The notes beneath the pieces were generated by a model, which saw only the letters and a list, made by a program, of their open reading frames with translations, had not been told where the DNA came from and did no database searches. Shown piece after piece: positions 43,626 through 52,095 of a stretch of 64,000 nucleotides of DNA. The position numbers and the translations under genes are program-made. Source of the DNA: G963665495 sp963677785 (GTDB taxonomy: Bacteria > Desulfobacterota > Desulfovibrionia > Desulfovibrionales > Desulfovibrionaceae). The stretch covers positions 248,001 through 312,000 of the forward strand of contig CAXXDH010000002.1 in assembly GCA_963677785.2 (NCBI GenBank). The letters run 5' to 3'. Each line of letters begins with the position of its first letter. Within the stretch, counting starts at the first letter, position 1.

Positions 43626-44021
43626 ATGAGGACGTTGATTACTTGTTTCGTTTGCGCGTTGGTTCTGGGCGTATTCGCAGTCCCCGCACTCTACGCTGCA
43701 GACGCTCCGCCAGATGGCTTGAAAATGGAAAACACCAAAAATCATGTGACCTTTAACCATTCCACGCACAAGGCTGAAGCCTGCGAAGTCTGCCACCACA
43801 TGTCCAAAGACGATCCTGCGAACATCAAAAAATGTTCCAGCGCCGGATGCCACGACAGCTTTGACAAAAAGGACAAGAGCGAGCATTCCTACTACAAGGC
43901 CATGCATGGCAAAGGTAAAACAATTTCCTCTTGTGTTTCCTGCCACAAGAAGACGGCTGGAAAAGACAAAGCCAAGAAAAAAGAGCTTGCCGGCTGCAAA
44001 AAGTCTGTCTGCCATCCGTAA
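43626..44021 (+). CDS. Type I tetrahaem cytochrome c3
   Basis: A periplasmic electron carrier. The signal peptide (MRTLITCFVCALVLGVFAVPALYA) gives a mature protein of ~107 residues, the normal size. Four haem-binding motifs are present: CEVCH, CSSAGCH (CX4CH), CVSCH and CKKSVCH (CX4CH), alternating two- and four-residue spacers as in Desulfovibrio c3. Extra His residues for the sixth ligands (HVTFNHSTH, MHGKG) are present. Family members take electrons from periplasmic hydrogenases and formate dehydrogenases; FdhAB is encoded at 9617. It is monocistronic, between its own promoter and terminator. Confidence 0.96.
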   Translation: MRTLITCFVCALVLGVFAVPALYAADAPPDGLKMENTKNHVTFNHSTHKAEACEVCHHMSKDDPANIKKCSSAGCHDSFDKKDKSEHSYYKAMHGKGKTISSCVSCHKKTAGKDKAKKKELAGCKKSVCHP

Positions 44022-44041
44022 GCTTCTCGTTATTTGACGCC

Positions 44042-44070
44042 AAAGGGCCGCTTTTGGCGGCCCTTTTTTT
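44042..44070 (+). terminator. Intrinsic terminator after cytochrome c3
   Basis: A perfect ten-pair stem (44042-44051 with 44057-44066), a five-base loop and a run of T. The cdsA start codon follows 26 bases later. Confidence 0.93.
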
Positions 44071-44095
44071 CTTCCACCGTTTTTTTTTGCGTCCA

Positions 44096-44947
44096 ATGAA
44101 TTTTATCCAGAATCTTTCGCCTTCACATCGTTTGCGCCTGGGCACCTCTCTTGTGCTGCTGCCCGTTCTGGCCCTTCTGATTTATTTGGGAGGGTGGTAT
44201 ATTTTTGGCGGAGTCCTGGTCGTAAGCCTGCTCGGTCTGTATGAATTTTACAGCCTGTTCTGGAATGGCAGGCGGCGCCTGAAATTTTCGGGGCTGGCCT
44301 TTGCCGTTTTGTTGCTTCTGGCAGCCGAGCTGACCGGCTTTGGCGGCGTGCTGGGTGTTTTTATCGCTGCTTTCTGGTTCGGGGCGCTGTATTTTCTCGG
44401 ACAGTACAGTTTCGGCGCGGATAAAAACGGTTTTTACTCCGCAGTGGTGTTGACCGTCGGGCTGCTGTACGTGCCCATGCAACTGCAATTTGCTCTTGGA
44501 TTTACCTCGTTGGAAATTGTTCTGGTCCTTTTATTGACCATAGTCTCGGATACGGGCGCCTATTACTGCGGTTCCCTGGTCGGAGGTAGAAACATCTGGC
44601 CGAAAGTCAGTCCGAAAAAAACCTGGGCCGGCAGTTTCGGAGGTCTGGTGCTGGCTATGGCCTTCTCTGTCGGGTTTGGTCTGTGCTGGGGCGAAAAAAT
44701 ATTCCCTCAGGCGTCATGGTGGGTATGGGGCTTTTTGGGCGTTGTGCTTAATGTGGCGGCGCAGTTCGGAGATTTTTTTGAATCCGCCCTGAAAAGGAGC
44801 CTGGAGGTCAAGGATTCCGGTCACTTTTTACCCGGCCATGGGGGCGTTCTCGACAGGATTGATGGACTATTGCTGGTTCTGCCGGCTTACGCGGCCTTTC
44901 GGGTATTGTATCCTTTGATCATTACAACAATCCCCCTTGCAAATTGA
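44096..44947 (+). CDS. cdsA: Phosphatidate cytidylyltransferase (CDP-diglyceride synthase)
   Basis: Makes CDP-diacylglycerol from phosphatidate and CTP in the inner membrane; 283 residues with about seven hydrophobic segments. The C-terminal signature is present (SPKKTWAGSFGG; GDFFESALKR; KDSGHFLPGHGGVLDRIDGLL across ~225-270). The frame is open far upstream, into the cytochrome gene, but the ATG at 44096 gives the correct family N-terminus. It precedes dxr by six bases. Confidence 0.93.
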   Translation: MNFIQNLSPSHRLRLGTSLVLLPVLALLIYLGGWYIFGGVLVVSLLGLYEFYSLFWNGRRRLKFSGLAFAVLLLLAAELTGFGGVLGVFIAAFWFGALYFLGQYSFGADKNGFYSAVVLTVGLLYVPMQLQFALGFTSLEIVLVLLLTIVSDTGAYYCGSLVGGRNIWPKVSPKKTWAGSFGGLVLAMAFSVGFGLCWGEKIFPQASWWVWGFLGVVLNVAAQFGDFFESALKRSLEVKDSGHFLPGHGGVLDRIDGLLLVLPAYAAFRVLYPLIITTIPLAN

Positions 44948-44953
44948 GCATTT

Positions 44954-46174
44954 ATGGCATCTTATATTTCTTCTCTTGATGTTCCTTCCTTGCCGGCCGG
45001 ACATCGGCGGTCGGTCGTTTTGCTGGGAAGCACCGGATCCATCGGCACGAGTACGCTGCAGGTGCTTGCAGAACATGCGGAATCCTTCGCGGTTGTCGGA
45101 CTGGCAGGCGCCAGGAATATCAAACTGCTGGCGGAGCAGGCCGCACAATGGCGTCCGCCCTTTCTGGGAGTGCTTGACGATGCCGGGGCGGAGACACTTC
45201 GCAGCCTGTTGCCCGGCGACTACAGCCCGGAAATCCTGATCGGCCCCGAGGGCTATGTGGCCATGGCCACACTGGACCAGGCGGAAATGATTGTCGCCGC
45301 GCAAGTGGGGGCTGCCGGACTCCCGCCCACTCTGGCCGCCGCTCAAGCCGGAAAAATCATAGCGCTGGCCAACAAAGAGGCTCTGGTTCTTGCCGGAGAT
45401 CTTATTCGCAGCGTCTGCGCTGCATCCGGCGCCGTTGTTCTGCCTGTGGATTCCGAGCATAATGCCTTGTTTCAGGCCTTGAGCGGGCACAAGCTTGATG
45501 AAATGGAGCGGCTGATCCTGACGGCATCGGGCGGTCCGTTTCGCGGAAAAGACGAGGATTTTCTTTCCAATGTGACCCCGGAACAGGCCCTGAACCATCC
45601 CAACTGGTCCATGGGGGCGAAAATCAGTATCGATTCCGCCACGTTGATGAACAAGGGCCTTGAAGTCATCGAAGCCTATCAACTTTTCGGCGTGGAAATG
45701 GAGCAAATTGACGTCGTAGTCCATCCGCAGAGCATAATCCATTCGCTGGTAGCCTATCAGGATGGTTCGCTGCTCGGACACCTGGGGCAACCGGATATGC
45801 GGATCCCCATTTCGTATTGCATCGCCTACCCGAATCGTCTTCCTCTGTCTCTCGAACCTCTCAATCTTGTAACTTTGGGGAGCTTGACCTTTGAAGCTCC
45901 GGACTTATCCTTGTTTCCATGTTTGCGTCTCGCCAAAGAGGCGGTGGCCATGGGGCCGGATTGTCCGGTCGCACTGAATGCCGCCAATGAAATTGCAGTC
46001 GCGTGTTTTTTGGAAAAGCGCATTGGCTTTAAGGACATTCCTCGTCTGATAACGAAAGCCATGGATGCGTGCGCGGGCGGCAAGCTCGGATGCGGGACTG
46101 CGACAGAGCGTTCCTTGGAGTCCATTCTGGACATAGACCAGCGTACGCGCAGGCTGGTTGAAGATTGGGTTTAG
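44954..46174 (+). CDS. dxr: 1-deoxy-D-xylulose-5-phosphate reductoisomerase
   Basis: Converts DXP to methylerythritol phosphate using NADPH, the committed step of the MEP isoprenoid pathway; 406 residues. The NADPH-binding GSTGSIG (~26) and ANKEALV (~140), the metal site VLPVDSEHNALFQ (~160) and MSMGAKISIDSATLMNKG-like block (~220) are present. With uppS and cdsA nearby it supports lipid carrier synthesis. Confidence 0.96.
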   Translation: MASYISSLDVPSLPAGHRRSVVLLGSTGSIGTSTLQVLAEHAESFAVVGLAGARNIKLLAEQAAQWRPPFLGVLDDAGAETLRSLLPGDYSPEILIGPEGYVAMATLDQAEMIVAAQVGAAGLPPTLAAAQAGKIIALANKEALVLAGDLIRSVCAASGAVVLPVDSEHNALFQALSGHKLDEMERLILTASGGPFRGKDEDFLSNVTPEQALNHPNWSMGAKISIDSATLMNKGLEVIEAYQLFGVEMEQIDVVVHPQSIIHSLVAYQDGSLLGHLGQPDMRIPISYCIAYPNRLPLSLEPLNLVTLGSLTFEAPDLSLFPCLRLAKEAVAMGPDCPVALNAANEIAVACFLEKRIGFKDIPRLITKAMDACAGGKLGCGTATERSLESILDIDQRTRRLVEDWV

Positions 46175-46218
46175 AGCATAGTAACCTTGAAAAAGGTTAA
46201 GATGCTCTTATGCATTTA

Positions 46219-46245
46219 TTTGAAACACTGGAAATTTGTTTCAAA
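46219..46245. other. Inverted repeat between dxr and rseP
   Basis: TTTGAAAC (46219-46226) and GTTTCAAA (46238-46245) form perfect eight-base arms around eleven bases. It could be a weak hairpin or a regulator site; nothing else in the 148-base gap stands out. Confidence 0.4.
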
Positions 46246-46322
46246 TGTGAGCCTTGTTTCAAGGCGAAAATGCGCTAAACGGTGTGTTGTAAAACAACCA
46301 CCGCGTATGATATAGGGGCAGC

Positions 46323-47405
46323 ATGTCTATTATAGGAATCATCTCCATTATATTGGTCCTTGGCGTACTCATTGCCTTTCATGAATTAGGACATTTTCTC
46401 CTGGCCAAAGCTTTTAATATCGGCGTGAAGACGTTTTCCATAGGCTTTGGTCCGCGAATTTTCGGATTTCGCTACGGTTTGACCGACTATCGCCTGTCCG
46501 CCTTGCCTTTGGGAGGGTTCGTCAATCTTGTGGGCGAAGCCGATGACGAATTGCCCGAAGGATTTACCAAGGAACACCTGTTTAGCGGGCGTCCGGCGTA
46601 TCAGCGGATGATAGTTTTCGCTGCCGGGGCGATTTTCAATTTTATTCTGGCCGTAATCATTTATTGGGGGCTGTTCTGGGCCAACGGCATGAACGGCCGC
46701 GAACCAGTCATTGCGAAGGTCATGCCGGATACGCCGGCCATGGTGGCCCAGCTCCAGGCAGGCGACCGGATTCTCGCCGTCAACGGCAAGCCTGTCGAAT
46801 TTTTCGGCGATGTCATTCAAAGCGTCAACTTGAGCGGAGGCAAGCCCGTACAATTCACCTTGGAACGGGATGGAAAGAAATTCATCAAAGACATAGCCCC
46901 GAAGCAGATAAAGGAAAAAACCGCCAAGGGTAAAGAAATCACCGTGATGCGAATCGGAATCATGAGCTCCGACAAAGGCATCCATATTCCTCTTGGCCCG
47001 TTTTCCGCTTTTGGAGTTGCCGTTGCTGAAACCTGGGATCGGGTTGTGCTCATAGGCAAAGCGCTTATCATGCTCGTCTCTCATGATCTGCCCCTGGACT
47101 CCGTAGGCGGGCCGATTATGATCGGCCAGCTGGTAAGCGAGCAGGCCGAGCACGGCATTCAAGCCTTGCTTGCTCTCACGGCCTTTATCAGCATCAACCT
47201 GGGACTGTTCAACCTTCTGCCCATTCCCGTATTGGATGGCGGACACATTTTGTTTTGTGCAATCGAAACCCTGCTGCGCCGTCCGGTGAGCGTACAGATT
47301 CAGGAATGGACTACCAAGGCGGGCCTGGCATTTTTGATACTCCTCATGTTATTGGCGACTTACAATGACCTCCAGCGAAATTTCTCCTGGCTTTCAATCT
47401 ACTGA
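46323..47405 (+). CDS. rseP: Site-2 protease RseP, zinc metalloprotease
   Basis: An intramembrane protease of 360 residues that cuts membrane-tethered regulators such as anti-sigma factors and cleared signal peptides. The zinc site is HELGH (His20, Glu21, His24) in the first membrane helix. One PDZ domain covers ~125-205, and the second active-site segment is LLPIPVLDGGHI (~303) in a C-terminal helix. E. coli RseP has two PDZ domains and ~450 residues; this one has one, as in many bacteria. It overlaps the tsaB start. Confidence 0.93.
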   Translation: MSIIGIISIILVLGVLIAFHELGHFLLAKAFNIGVKTFSIGFGPRIFGFRYGLTDYRLSALPLGGFVNLVGEADDELPEGFTKEHLFSGRPAYQRMIVFAAGAIFNFILAVIIYWGLFWANGMNGREPVIAKVMPDTPAMVAQLQAGDRILAVNGKPVEFFGDVIQSVNLSGGKPVQFTLERDGKKFIKDIAPKQIKEKTAKGKEITVMRIGIMSSDKGIHIPLGPFSAFGVAVAETWDRVVLIGKALIMLVSHDLPLDSVGGPIMIGQLVSEQAEHGIQALLALTAFISINLGLFNLLPIPVLDGGHILFCAIETLLRRPVSVQIQEWTTKAGLAFLILLMLLATYNDLQRNFSWLSIY

Positions 47406-48231
47406 TTTGTACCTCGTCTGCAACGCGACTGAAGCGAAGATACAGGTAGTCGTCGGTACGCCGGATACCCCCGGAGAAACTCCGGGGCCGGGCAAACCGC
47501 GCGCCGGGCGGGGCAACCCTCCTTTTTTTGCTTCCGAGCGGGCAGCCATGGGGCAGGGGCTCTGCCATGTGGCTCCGGACATCGCGTACGCGCTGGCTGA
47601 GGCCGGGTGTCCGGTTTCCGATGCCCCCCAGCGTTTGAAGGGCATTGCCTGCGTACGCGGACCAGGTTCGTTCACTGGACTTAGGCTGGTGCTCTCCACG
47701 GTCCTTGGTCTGCACAAAGCCTGGGGAACGCCACTGGCAGGGATTGATTACCTTCCTCTGCTGGCTCGGGGGGCAGGGGCGCGGCACGGTGAAATTGTCT
47801 GGGCTTTGACGTATTCGCGCAATCGGCAGGTCTATGCGCAGTCCTTCCGGACGGAAGGCGACATCGGAGGGATTGTTTGCAAACCTTTAGCTCCCCCTGA
47901 AGCGTATGAAATAAAGACCGTGGCTGCATTGGTGCGGGCAACGCAAGGTCCAAGCTGCATTCTCGGCAGCGGCTTGCGGAAAAATTTCGACTTTTTCAGC
48001 GAACGATTTGCCGACTGTCCTCAGCATACGCTTCTTCCGGATGTTTTTGATGCGCCGTCATCCTCTTTGCTGCTGCAAGCAGCCGCGGAGTGCGAATACG
48101 CGGCTGCACCTATTGTCCCATTGTATTTGCGCGCATCTGATGCGGAAGACAATATCGTTTCGATTGCCAAAAAACACGGATTTGACCCCGAAAAGGCTGT
48201 TCAGGTTTTGACAGAAAGGACAAACGATTGA
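47365..48231 (+). CDS. tsaB: tRNA threonylcarbamoyladenosine synthesis protein TsaB
   Basis: The partner of TsaD in t6A37 modification of tRNA. Its 288-residue length is slightly long because of a Pro/Gly-rich insert (~30-55). The hallmark RGPGSFTGLRLVLSTVLGL (~95) and the following helix are intact. The start ATG at 47365 lies within rseP (41-base overlap), so translation is likely coupled. It is followed by an intrinsic terminator. Confidence 0.85.
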   Translation: MTSSEISPGFQSTDLYLVCNATEAKIQVVVGTPDTPGETPGPGKPRAGRGNPPFFASERAAMGQGLCHVAPDIAYALAEAGCPVSDAPQRLKGIACVRGPGSFTGLRLVLSTVLGLHKAWGTPLAGIDYLPLLARGAGARHGEIVWALTYSRNRQVYAQSFRTEGDIGGIVCKPLAPPEAYEIKTVAALVRATQGPSCILGSGLRKNFDFFSERFADCPQHTLLPDVFDAPSSSLLLQAAAECEYAAAPIVPLYLRASDAEDNIVSIAKKHGFDPEKAVQVLTERTND

Positions 48232-48273
48232 GTATGAATTCTTAATGTTTCTAAAGATACGGTAAAGAATGAC

Positions 48274-48327
48274 GACCTGTCGCCGATTAGCTTATTAAGC
48301 AATGGTGGCAGGTCTTTTATTTTTTTG
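48274..48327 (+). terminator. Intrinsic terminator after tsaB
   Basis: GACCTGTCGCC (48274-48284) pairs with GGTGGCAGGTC (48304-48314) with one G-U and one mismatch. TTTTATTTTTTT follows. Confidence 0.85.
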
Positions 48328-48361
48328 GAGAAAATTTTAAACAATTGTTAATATTATATAA

Positions 48362-48377
48362 TGGTGTAAATTTTGCA
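48362..48377 (+). promoter_or_regulatory. Sigma-54-like promoter of fliD
   Basis: TGGTGTAAATTTTGCA keeps the invariant GG (48363) and GC (48375) ten bases apart, with TTGCA at -12. It lies 53 bases before fliD. Sigma-54 control of flagellar genes is common in many bacteria, which supports the match; the -24 block (TGGTGT) is imperfect. Confidence 0.5.
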
Positions 48378-48429
48378 TTCCATGAACCGGACAATGAAGT
48401 CGGAAAAAAATGCCAAATGGTGAACGCAT

Positions 48430-50211
48430 ATGTCTGATTATCTTTCCGGTTCGATTACTTTCACTGGGTTAGGGTCCGGTACGGATTTTGAGTCCATGAT
48501 CGATAAGCTCATGGATTTGGAATCCACGCACCAAAAGCAACTTGAGGTCTGGCAGGCCGGTTGGGAGTATAAGGTTGATGCTCTTGAGGCTTTGAACGAT
48601 TCTCTCGTGAGTTTGAAGACCACTCTGTCGGGTATGGATGATATGAATTCCTTCATGTCTAAAATATCCAGCAGTTCAGATGAAGTGGTTCTTACCGCAA
48701 CGGCCACTTCAGAAGCCGAAGCCAGTTCACATTCCGTCGATGTCGTATCCCTTGCGAAAAATTCCATTTGGGTGAATGAGACTGGAGTTCCCAGTAAAGA
48801 CACGGCTATTCTCAGCAATATGAGGGAAGGAGAATTCGCTCATTTTAATATTAGCTATGATAACCCCAATGATGATCAAGAGGCGGCCAACATCGAGATA
48901 GTAGTTGACCACAAAACTACCTTATCCAATCTGGTGACGGCAATTAATTCCTCTTCCGAGAACAATGGAGTCAAGGCTTCCATTATTAACGATGGGGATA
49001 GTTACTATCTCCAGGTTCGGGGAATGGATCTTGGCTCGAATGCTGATTTGGAAATCGTCACTCCTTTTTTTGGCGCATTGGGGGGATTTTCCGAAGTACA
49101 GTCCAACGCGGATGCCAAATTGCGTGTGGATGGCTGGCCTGAGGAAGATTATATTCATTCTTCCTCAAATACGGTTACTGATGCCATTGATGGGGTTGTA
49201 CTGACTTTAAAGGATACAGGAGTCTCACAAGTAACCACCTCCTTAAACACAGAAGAAATCGTAGAAAACGTACAGACCGTTGTGACAAAGATAAATGAAG
49301 TGCGTACGTTGGCAATGAGTCTGACTAAAATTGAAAAATCAACCAAATCCGGATTCGATGAGACGACAAATTCGGAGACCAAAAAAACCACCAAAAAATA
49401 CAACCTGGTCAAAGAGTCTGTCCAGGGCTCAGCCATGACCGGCAATTATGCCGTCCAGTTGACGATGAGCAAGCTCAAATCCATGACGTCTTCGATTGCC
49501 CCTGGTTTTGTTTATTATGACGCTGAAACGGGAATTGGAGATGCCTATACCTCCTTCTCGCAAGTCGGCATTAAGAGCGATGCGGATGAATCATCGGAAA
49601 CTTATGGTCTGCTGATTTTCGACGAAACAGTTCTTGAGACGGCCTTGCTATCGAATGCTAATGGGGTAGCAGAGTTGTTTGCAGCGGACGGGATAGGGGG
49701 ATCAATTGTAGATAGCGGAAATTTCAGTTATAAATCCAGCATTCATGGTGTCACCAAAGCCGGTGTATACGATCTCTCTTATCGAATCGATTCTCAAGGC
49801 AATATCGTCGACGCCTACCTCGGCGGAATTAAAGCTAATGTAAATAATGACGATAAGACTATTACTGCTATGGATGGGGACGCTCGTGGTTTAGAGGTAC
49901 AGGTGAACGACGCGGCGCCTGGAGGACCCTATACCGGCCAAGTCAGACTGAAAGAAGGCAAGATTCCTGAAATCGAAGATTTGGTTTCGGACTTGACAAA
50001 TACTGATACGGGTACATTGAATATTGTTACTGACAACTATGAAACTATTATTGCGAATATTGAAGATAAGATTTTATTTGAAGAAACCAGAATTGAGAAC
50101 CGGCGATCGGTGTTGACGCAAAAATACGCACGGCTGGAAGCTTTACTTGGAAATTATGATAAACTGAGTAGTTCGATTAGTTCTCAAATTTCTCAATTGT
50201 CCAGTAGTTGA
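48430..50211 (+). CDS. fliD: Flagellar hook-associated protein 2 (filament cap) FliD
   Basis: The cap protein on which flagellin polymerises; 593 residues. The N-terminal FliD_N region (SITFTGLGSGTDFESMIDKLMDLES) and C-terminal coiled-coil region (ETRIENRRSVLTQKYARLEALLGNYDKL in part) are typical; the middle is variable and exposed. It is exported by the flagellar type III system and so has no signal peptide. It is followed after 15 bases by its usual neighbour fliS. Confidence 0.93.
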   Translation: MSDYLSGSITFTGLGSGTDFESMIDKLMDLESTHQKQLEVWQAGWEYKVDALEALNDSLVSLKTTLSGMDDMNSFMSKISSSSDEVVLTATATSEAEASSHSVDVVSLAKNSIWVNETGVPSKDTAILSNMREGEFAHFNISYDNPNDDQEAANIEIVVDHKTTLSNLVTAINSSSENNGVKASIINDGDSYYLQVRGMDLGSNADLEIVTPFFGALGGFSEVQSNADAKLRVDGWPEEDYIHSSSNTVTDAIDGVVLTLKDTGVSQVTTSLNTEEIVENVQTVVTKINEVRTLAMSLTKIEKSTKSGFDETTNSETKKTTKKYNLVKESVQGSAMTGNYAVQLTMSKLKSMTSSIAPGFVYYDAETGIGDAYTSFSQVGIKSDADESSETYGLLIFDETVLETALLSNANGVAELFAADGIGGSIVDSGNFSYKSSIHGVTKAGVYDLSYRIDSQGNIVDAYLGGIKANVNNDDKTITAMDGDARGLEVQVNDAAPGGPYTGQVRLKEGKIPEIEDLVSDLTNTDTGTLNIVTDNYETIIANIEDKILFEETRIENRRSVLTQKYARLEALLGNYDKLSSSISSQISQLSSS

Positions 50212-50226
50212 TAACGGGAGATTTTT

Positions 50227-51138
50227 ATGCAGAAAGCGGCCCAAGCCTATTTTCAGACCCAGGTGGCGACAACTACGCAAGGTGACTTGTTGCTGATGCT
50301 GTACGAGGGCGCCATCAAATTTTTGAAAATGGCTAAAGTGAAGATTGATGAGAGGGATTACGCGGAAAAAGGCATTCTGATATCCAAGGCAATGGATGTC
50401 ATTGCCGAACTGGACAGCAGCCTGAATGTCCAGAAGGGCGGCGATCTCGCGCAGAATCTCCATCATCTCTATTTCTTTTGCAACACGCGGCTGCTTAAAG
50501 CCAATATGAACCTTGATACGGCCATCATTGATGAAGTTATCAAGGTGCTCTCCGGCCTGCAGGAAGCATTTCAACAAATCATAAGCGAAGGCGCGCAGTC
50601 CGGGCAGCCTGGTATTGCGCCATCCACCATGCCGCGCCAGCCTGCGGCGCCTGGCACTCCTGCCAATGGTCTCAACGGCAATGGAACAATGCTTTCCGGC
50701 GGACTGCTCAGACCCCAGCCCGGAGCAGGGCTGCCAAAAGCCGCTCCCGCCACCCCTTCAGACGTTGCTCAGGGCAAAGGCAGTTCAGCGGTACGCCCGC
50801 TCGGGGCCAATGGCGCTGCTCGGGCCGTCCAGTTTTCACAGAATCAGCAGTTGCCCAAAACAGCTCCCACGCCTCCCCGCCCAAATAATGCGGCATCCAA
50901 AAACGCCCCTGAAGCTGCAGAAAAAAGCGCGCAAAATATGCCGAAGGCTGCAGTGACACCCCCCAAGACGGCACAAAAAGCTTCGGATGTGCCTCAGCCA
51001 AAGAAAAACAAGCCTGCTTACAAACAGCAGCCTGTCAAGCCGGATGAGGACCAGATGACGACACTGCCAAAGCAGCCTTTGAATTTCAGCAAGGCGAGAA
51101 TGCTTGCAGGCTACAAAAAGATGGCTTCGCAGACCTGA
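50227..51138 (+). CDS. fliS: FliS flagellin chaperone with long C-terminal extension
   Basis: Residues ~1-122 are a normal FliS (AAQAYFQTQVATTTQGDLLLMLYEGAIKFL in part), which holds flagellin unfolded for export. FliS proteins are normally ~130 residues. Here another ~180 residues follow, rich in Pro, Ala, Gln and Lys and probably disordered, ending in a short conserved-looking basic helix (FSKARMLAGYKKMASQ). The extension is in frame with no sign of frameshift. It lies immediately after fliD. Confidence 0.88.
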   Translation: MQKAAQAYFQTQVATTTQGDLLLMLYEGAIKFLKMAKVKIDERDYAEKGILISKAMDVIAELDSSLNVQKGGDLAQNLHHLYFFCNTRLLKANMNLDTAIIDEVIKVLSGLQEAFQQIISEGAQSGQPGIAPSTMPRQPAAPGTPANGLNGNGTMLSGGLLRPQPGAGLPKAAPATPSDVAQGKGSSAVRPLGANGAARAVQFSQNQQLPKTAPTPPRPNNAASKNAPEAAEKSAQNMPKAAVTPPKTAQKASDVPQPKKNKPAYKQQPVKPDEDQMTTLPKQPLNFSKARMLAGYKKMASQT

Positions 51139-51214
51139 TGTTCTTGGATTAAGTCCAGCTGAGGGTTCGTTTTTATTCTGCACTTTTGCGGGATCGTTTT
51201 CTATCGGGGGAACT

Positions 51215-51229
51215 TGACAATCATTCTCA
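51215..51229. promoter_or_regulatory. Fur box upstream of the feo locus
   Basis: TGACAATCATTCTCA matches the 7-1-7 Fur consensus TGANAATNATTNTCA at every fixed position. It lies 36 bases before the first FeoA-like gene. Iron-loaded Fur would repress iron uptake here; a fur-family gene lies at 54294. Confidence 0.8.
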
Positions 51230-51264
51230 ATGGGCCTATTCCTCTTATCAAGAGAGGATGAAAA

Positions 51265-51552
51265 ATGCATCTGCTACAGCCGTTGACTCACTTTCCTGTT
51301 GGAAGCCACGTGATTATCAAAAAACTTGGCGAGTGTCCCAAAGGGCGTATCCGGCTTTGCTCCATGGGACTGACCCCAGGCACAGTCGTGGAAGTGGAAG
51401 ATATCACCTGCGGACTGTGCCGTATTCGCGTACGTGGATCTGAGCTTGTTATCGGAAAGGGAATGGTCGGAAAGATTCTCGGTTATTTGGAGGATGCGAG
51501 TGAAGAATGCATACCATGCGACAGGGTGCAAGACACCGTATGTGCCCCGTAA
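51265..51552 (+). CDS. FeoA-domain protein with Cys-rich tail
   Basis: A 95-residue SH3-like FeoA protein (GSHVIIKKLG; LCSMGLTPGTVVEV). FeoA modulates the FeoB transporter at the membrane. Unlike the second FeoA at 51850, this one has several extra cysteines (in CGLCRIRV and ECIPCDRVQDTVC), which may bind metal. GAGAGGA precedes the ATG. It is the first gene after the Fur box. Confidence 0.87.
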   Translation: MHLLQPLTHFPVGSHVIIKKLGECPKGRIRLCSMGLTPGTVVEVEDITCGLCRIRVRGSELVIGKGMVGKILGYLEDASEECIPCDRVQDTVCAP

Positions 51553-51588
51553 AAAATTGACCAACCAAGGCCGGAGAGGAGCTTGTCC

Positions 51589-51759
51589 ATGACCTGGGAC
51601 AACATACTTGTGCTTCTTATCGTGCTTGTAGCAATCATCTACGTCATCCGTCGCTATCGGAAGGGTGAAGGCGACAAATGCAAAGGCTGTTCATGCGGAT
51701 GCGGAACAGAAATGACTTCGAAAAAAAATGATAATTGTTGCGATTTGAAAAAGAACTAG
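51589..51759 (+). CDS. FeoB-associated Cys-rich membrane protein
   Basis: A 56-residue protein. One membrane helix (NILVLLIVLVAIIYVI) is followed by a basic stretch and a cysteine-rich tail (CKGCSCGCG, then NCCD). This matches small Feo-linked membrane proteins often called FeoB-associated Cys-rich proteins. GGAGAGGAG lies upstream. It sits between two FeoA genes and probably joins the Feo complex, but its exact action is unknown. Confidence 0.8.
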   Translation: MTWDNILVLLIVLVAIIYVIRRYRKGEGDKCKGCSCGCGTEMTSKKNDNCCDLKKN

Positions 51760-51787
51760 GCTTGTTTGGCGGATCATCCGCTTGAAA

Positions 51788-51830
51788 AAAAGCTCCAGTA
51801 CGAGTACATCGGCTGGAGCTTTTGCTTTTC
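51788..51830 (+). terminator. Terminator-like hairpin inside the feo locus
   Basis: AAAAGCTCCAG (51788-51798) pairs perfectly with CTGGAGCTTTT (51813-51823), with TTTGCTTTT following. It lies between the small Cys-rich gene and the second feoA, so it may reduce feoAB transcription or separate two units. Confidence 0.8.
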
Positions 51831-51849
51831 TGAAAATGGAGTCTGTTAG

Positions 51850-52086
51850 ATGAGTACAACTATTTGTATGCGCCGTCTGCACGTCGGGCAGAAAGCGCGT
51901 ATTGTTTCTATTGGTGCGCAGGGCGAACTGGGCCGCAGAATACGGGACATGGGCCTGGTTCCGGGAAGCGAAATAGAAGTGGTGGGGCGGGCGCCCTTGA
52001 AAGATCCTGTAGCGCTGAGAATCAAGGATTTTACTTTGACATTACGCAACAATGAGGCTGATTGCATCACTGTGGAGCTGGTATAA
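51850..52086 (+). CDS. feoA: FeoA ferrous iron transport protein A
   Basis: A 78-residue SH3-like cytosolic protein (ARIVSIGAQGELGRRIRDMGLVPGSEIEVV in two halves) that supports FeoB. It has the usual FeoA length and no cysteine-rich tail. It lies directly before feoB, nine bases apart, and so is probably co-translated. Confidence 0.92.
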   Translation: MSTTICMRRLHVGQKARIVSIGAQGELGRRIRDMGLVPGSEIEVVGRAPLKDPVALRIKDFTLTLRNNEADCITVELV

Positions 52087-52095
52087 GGATTGACG

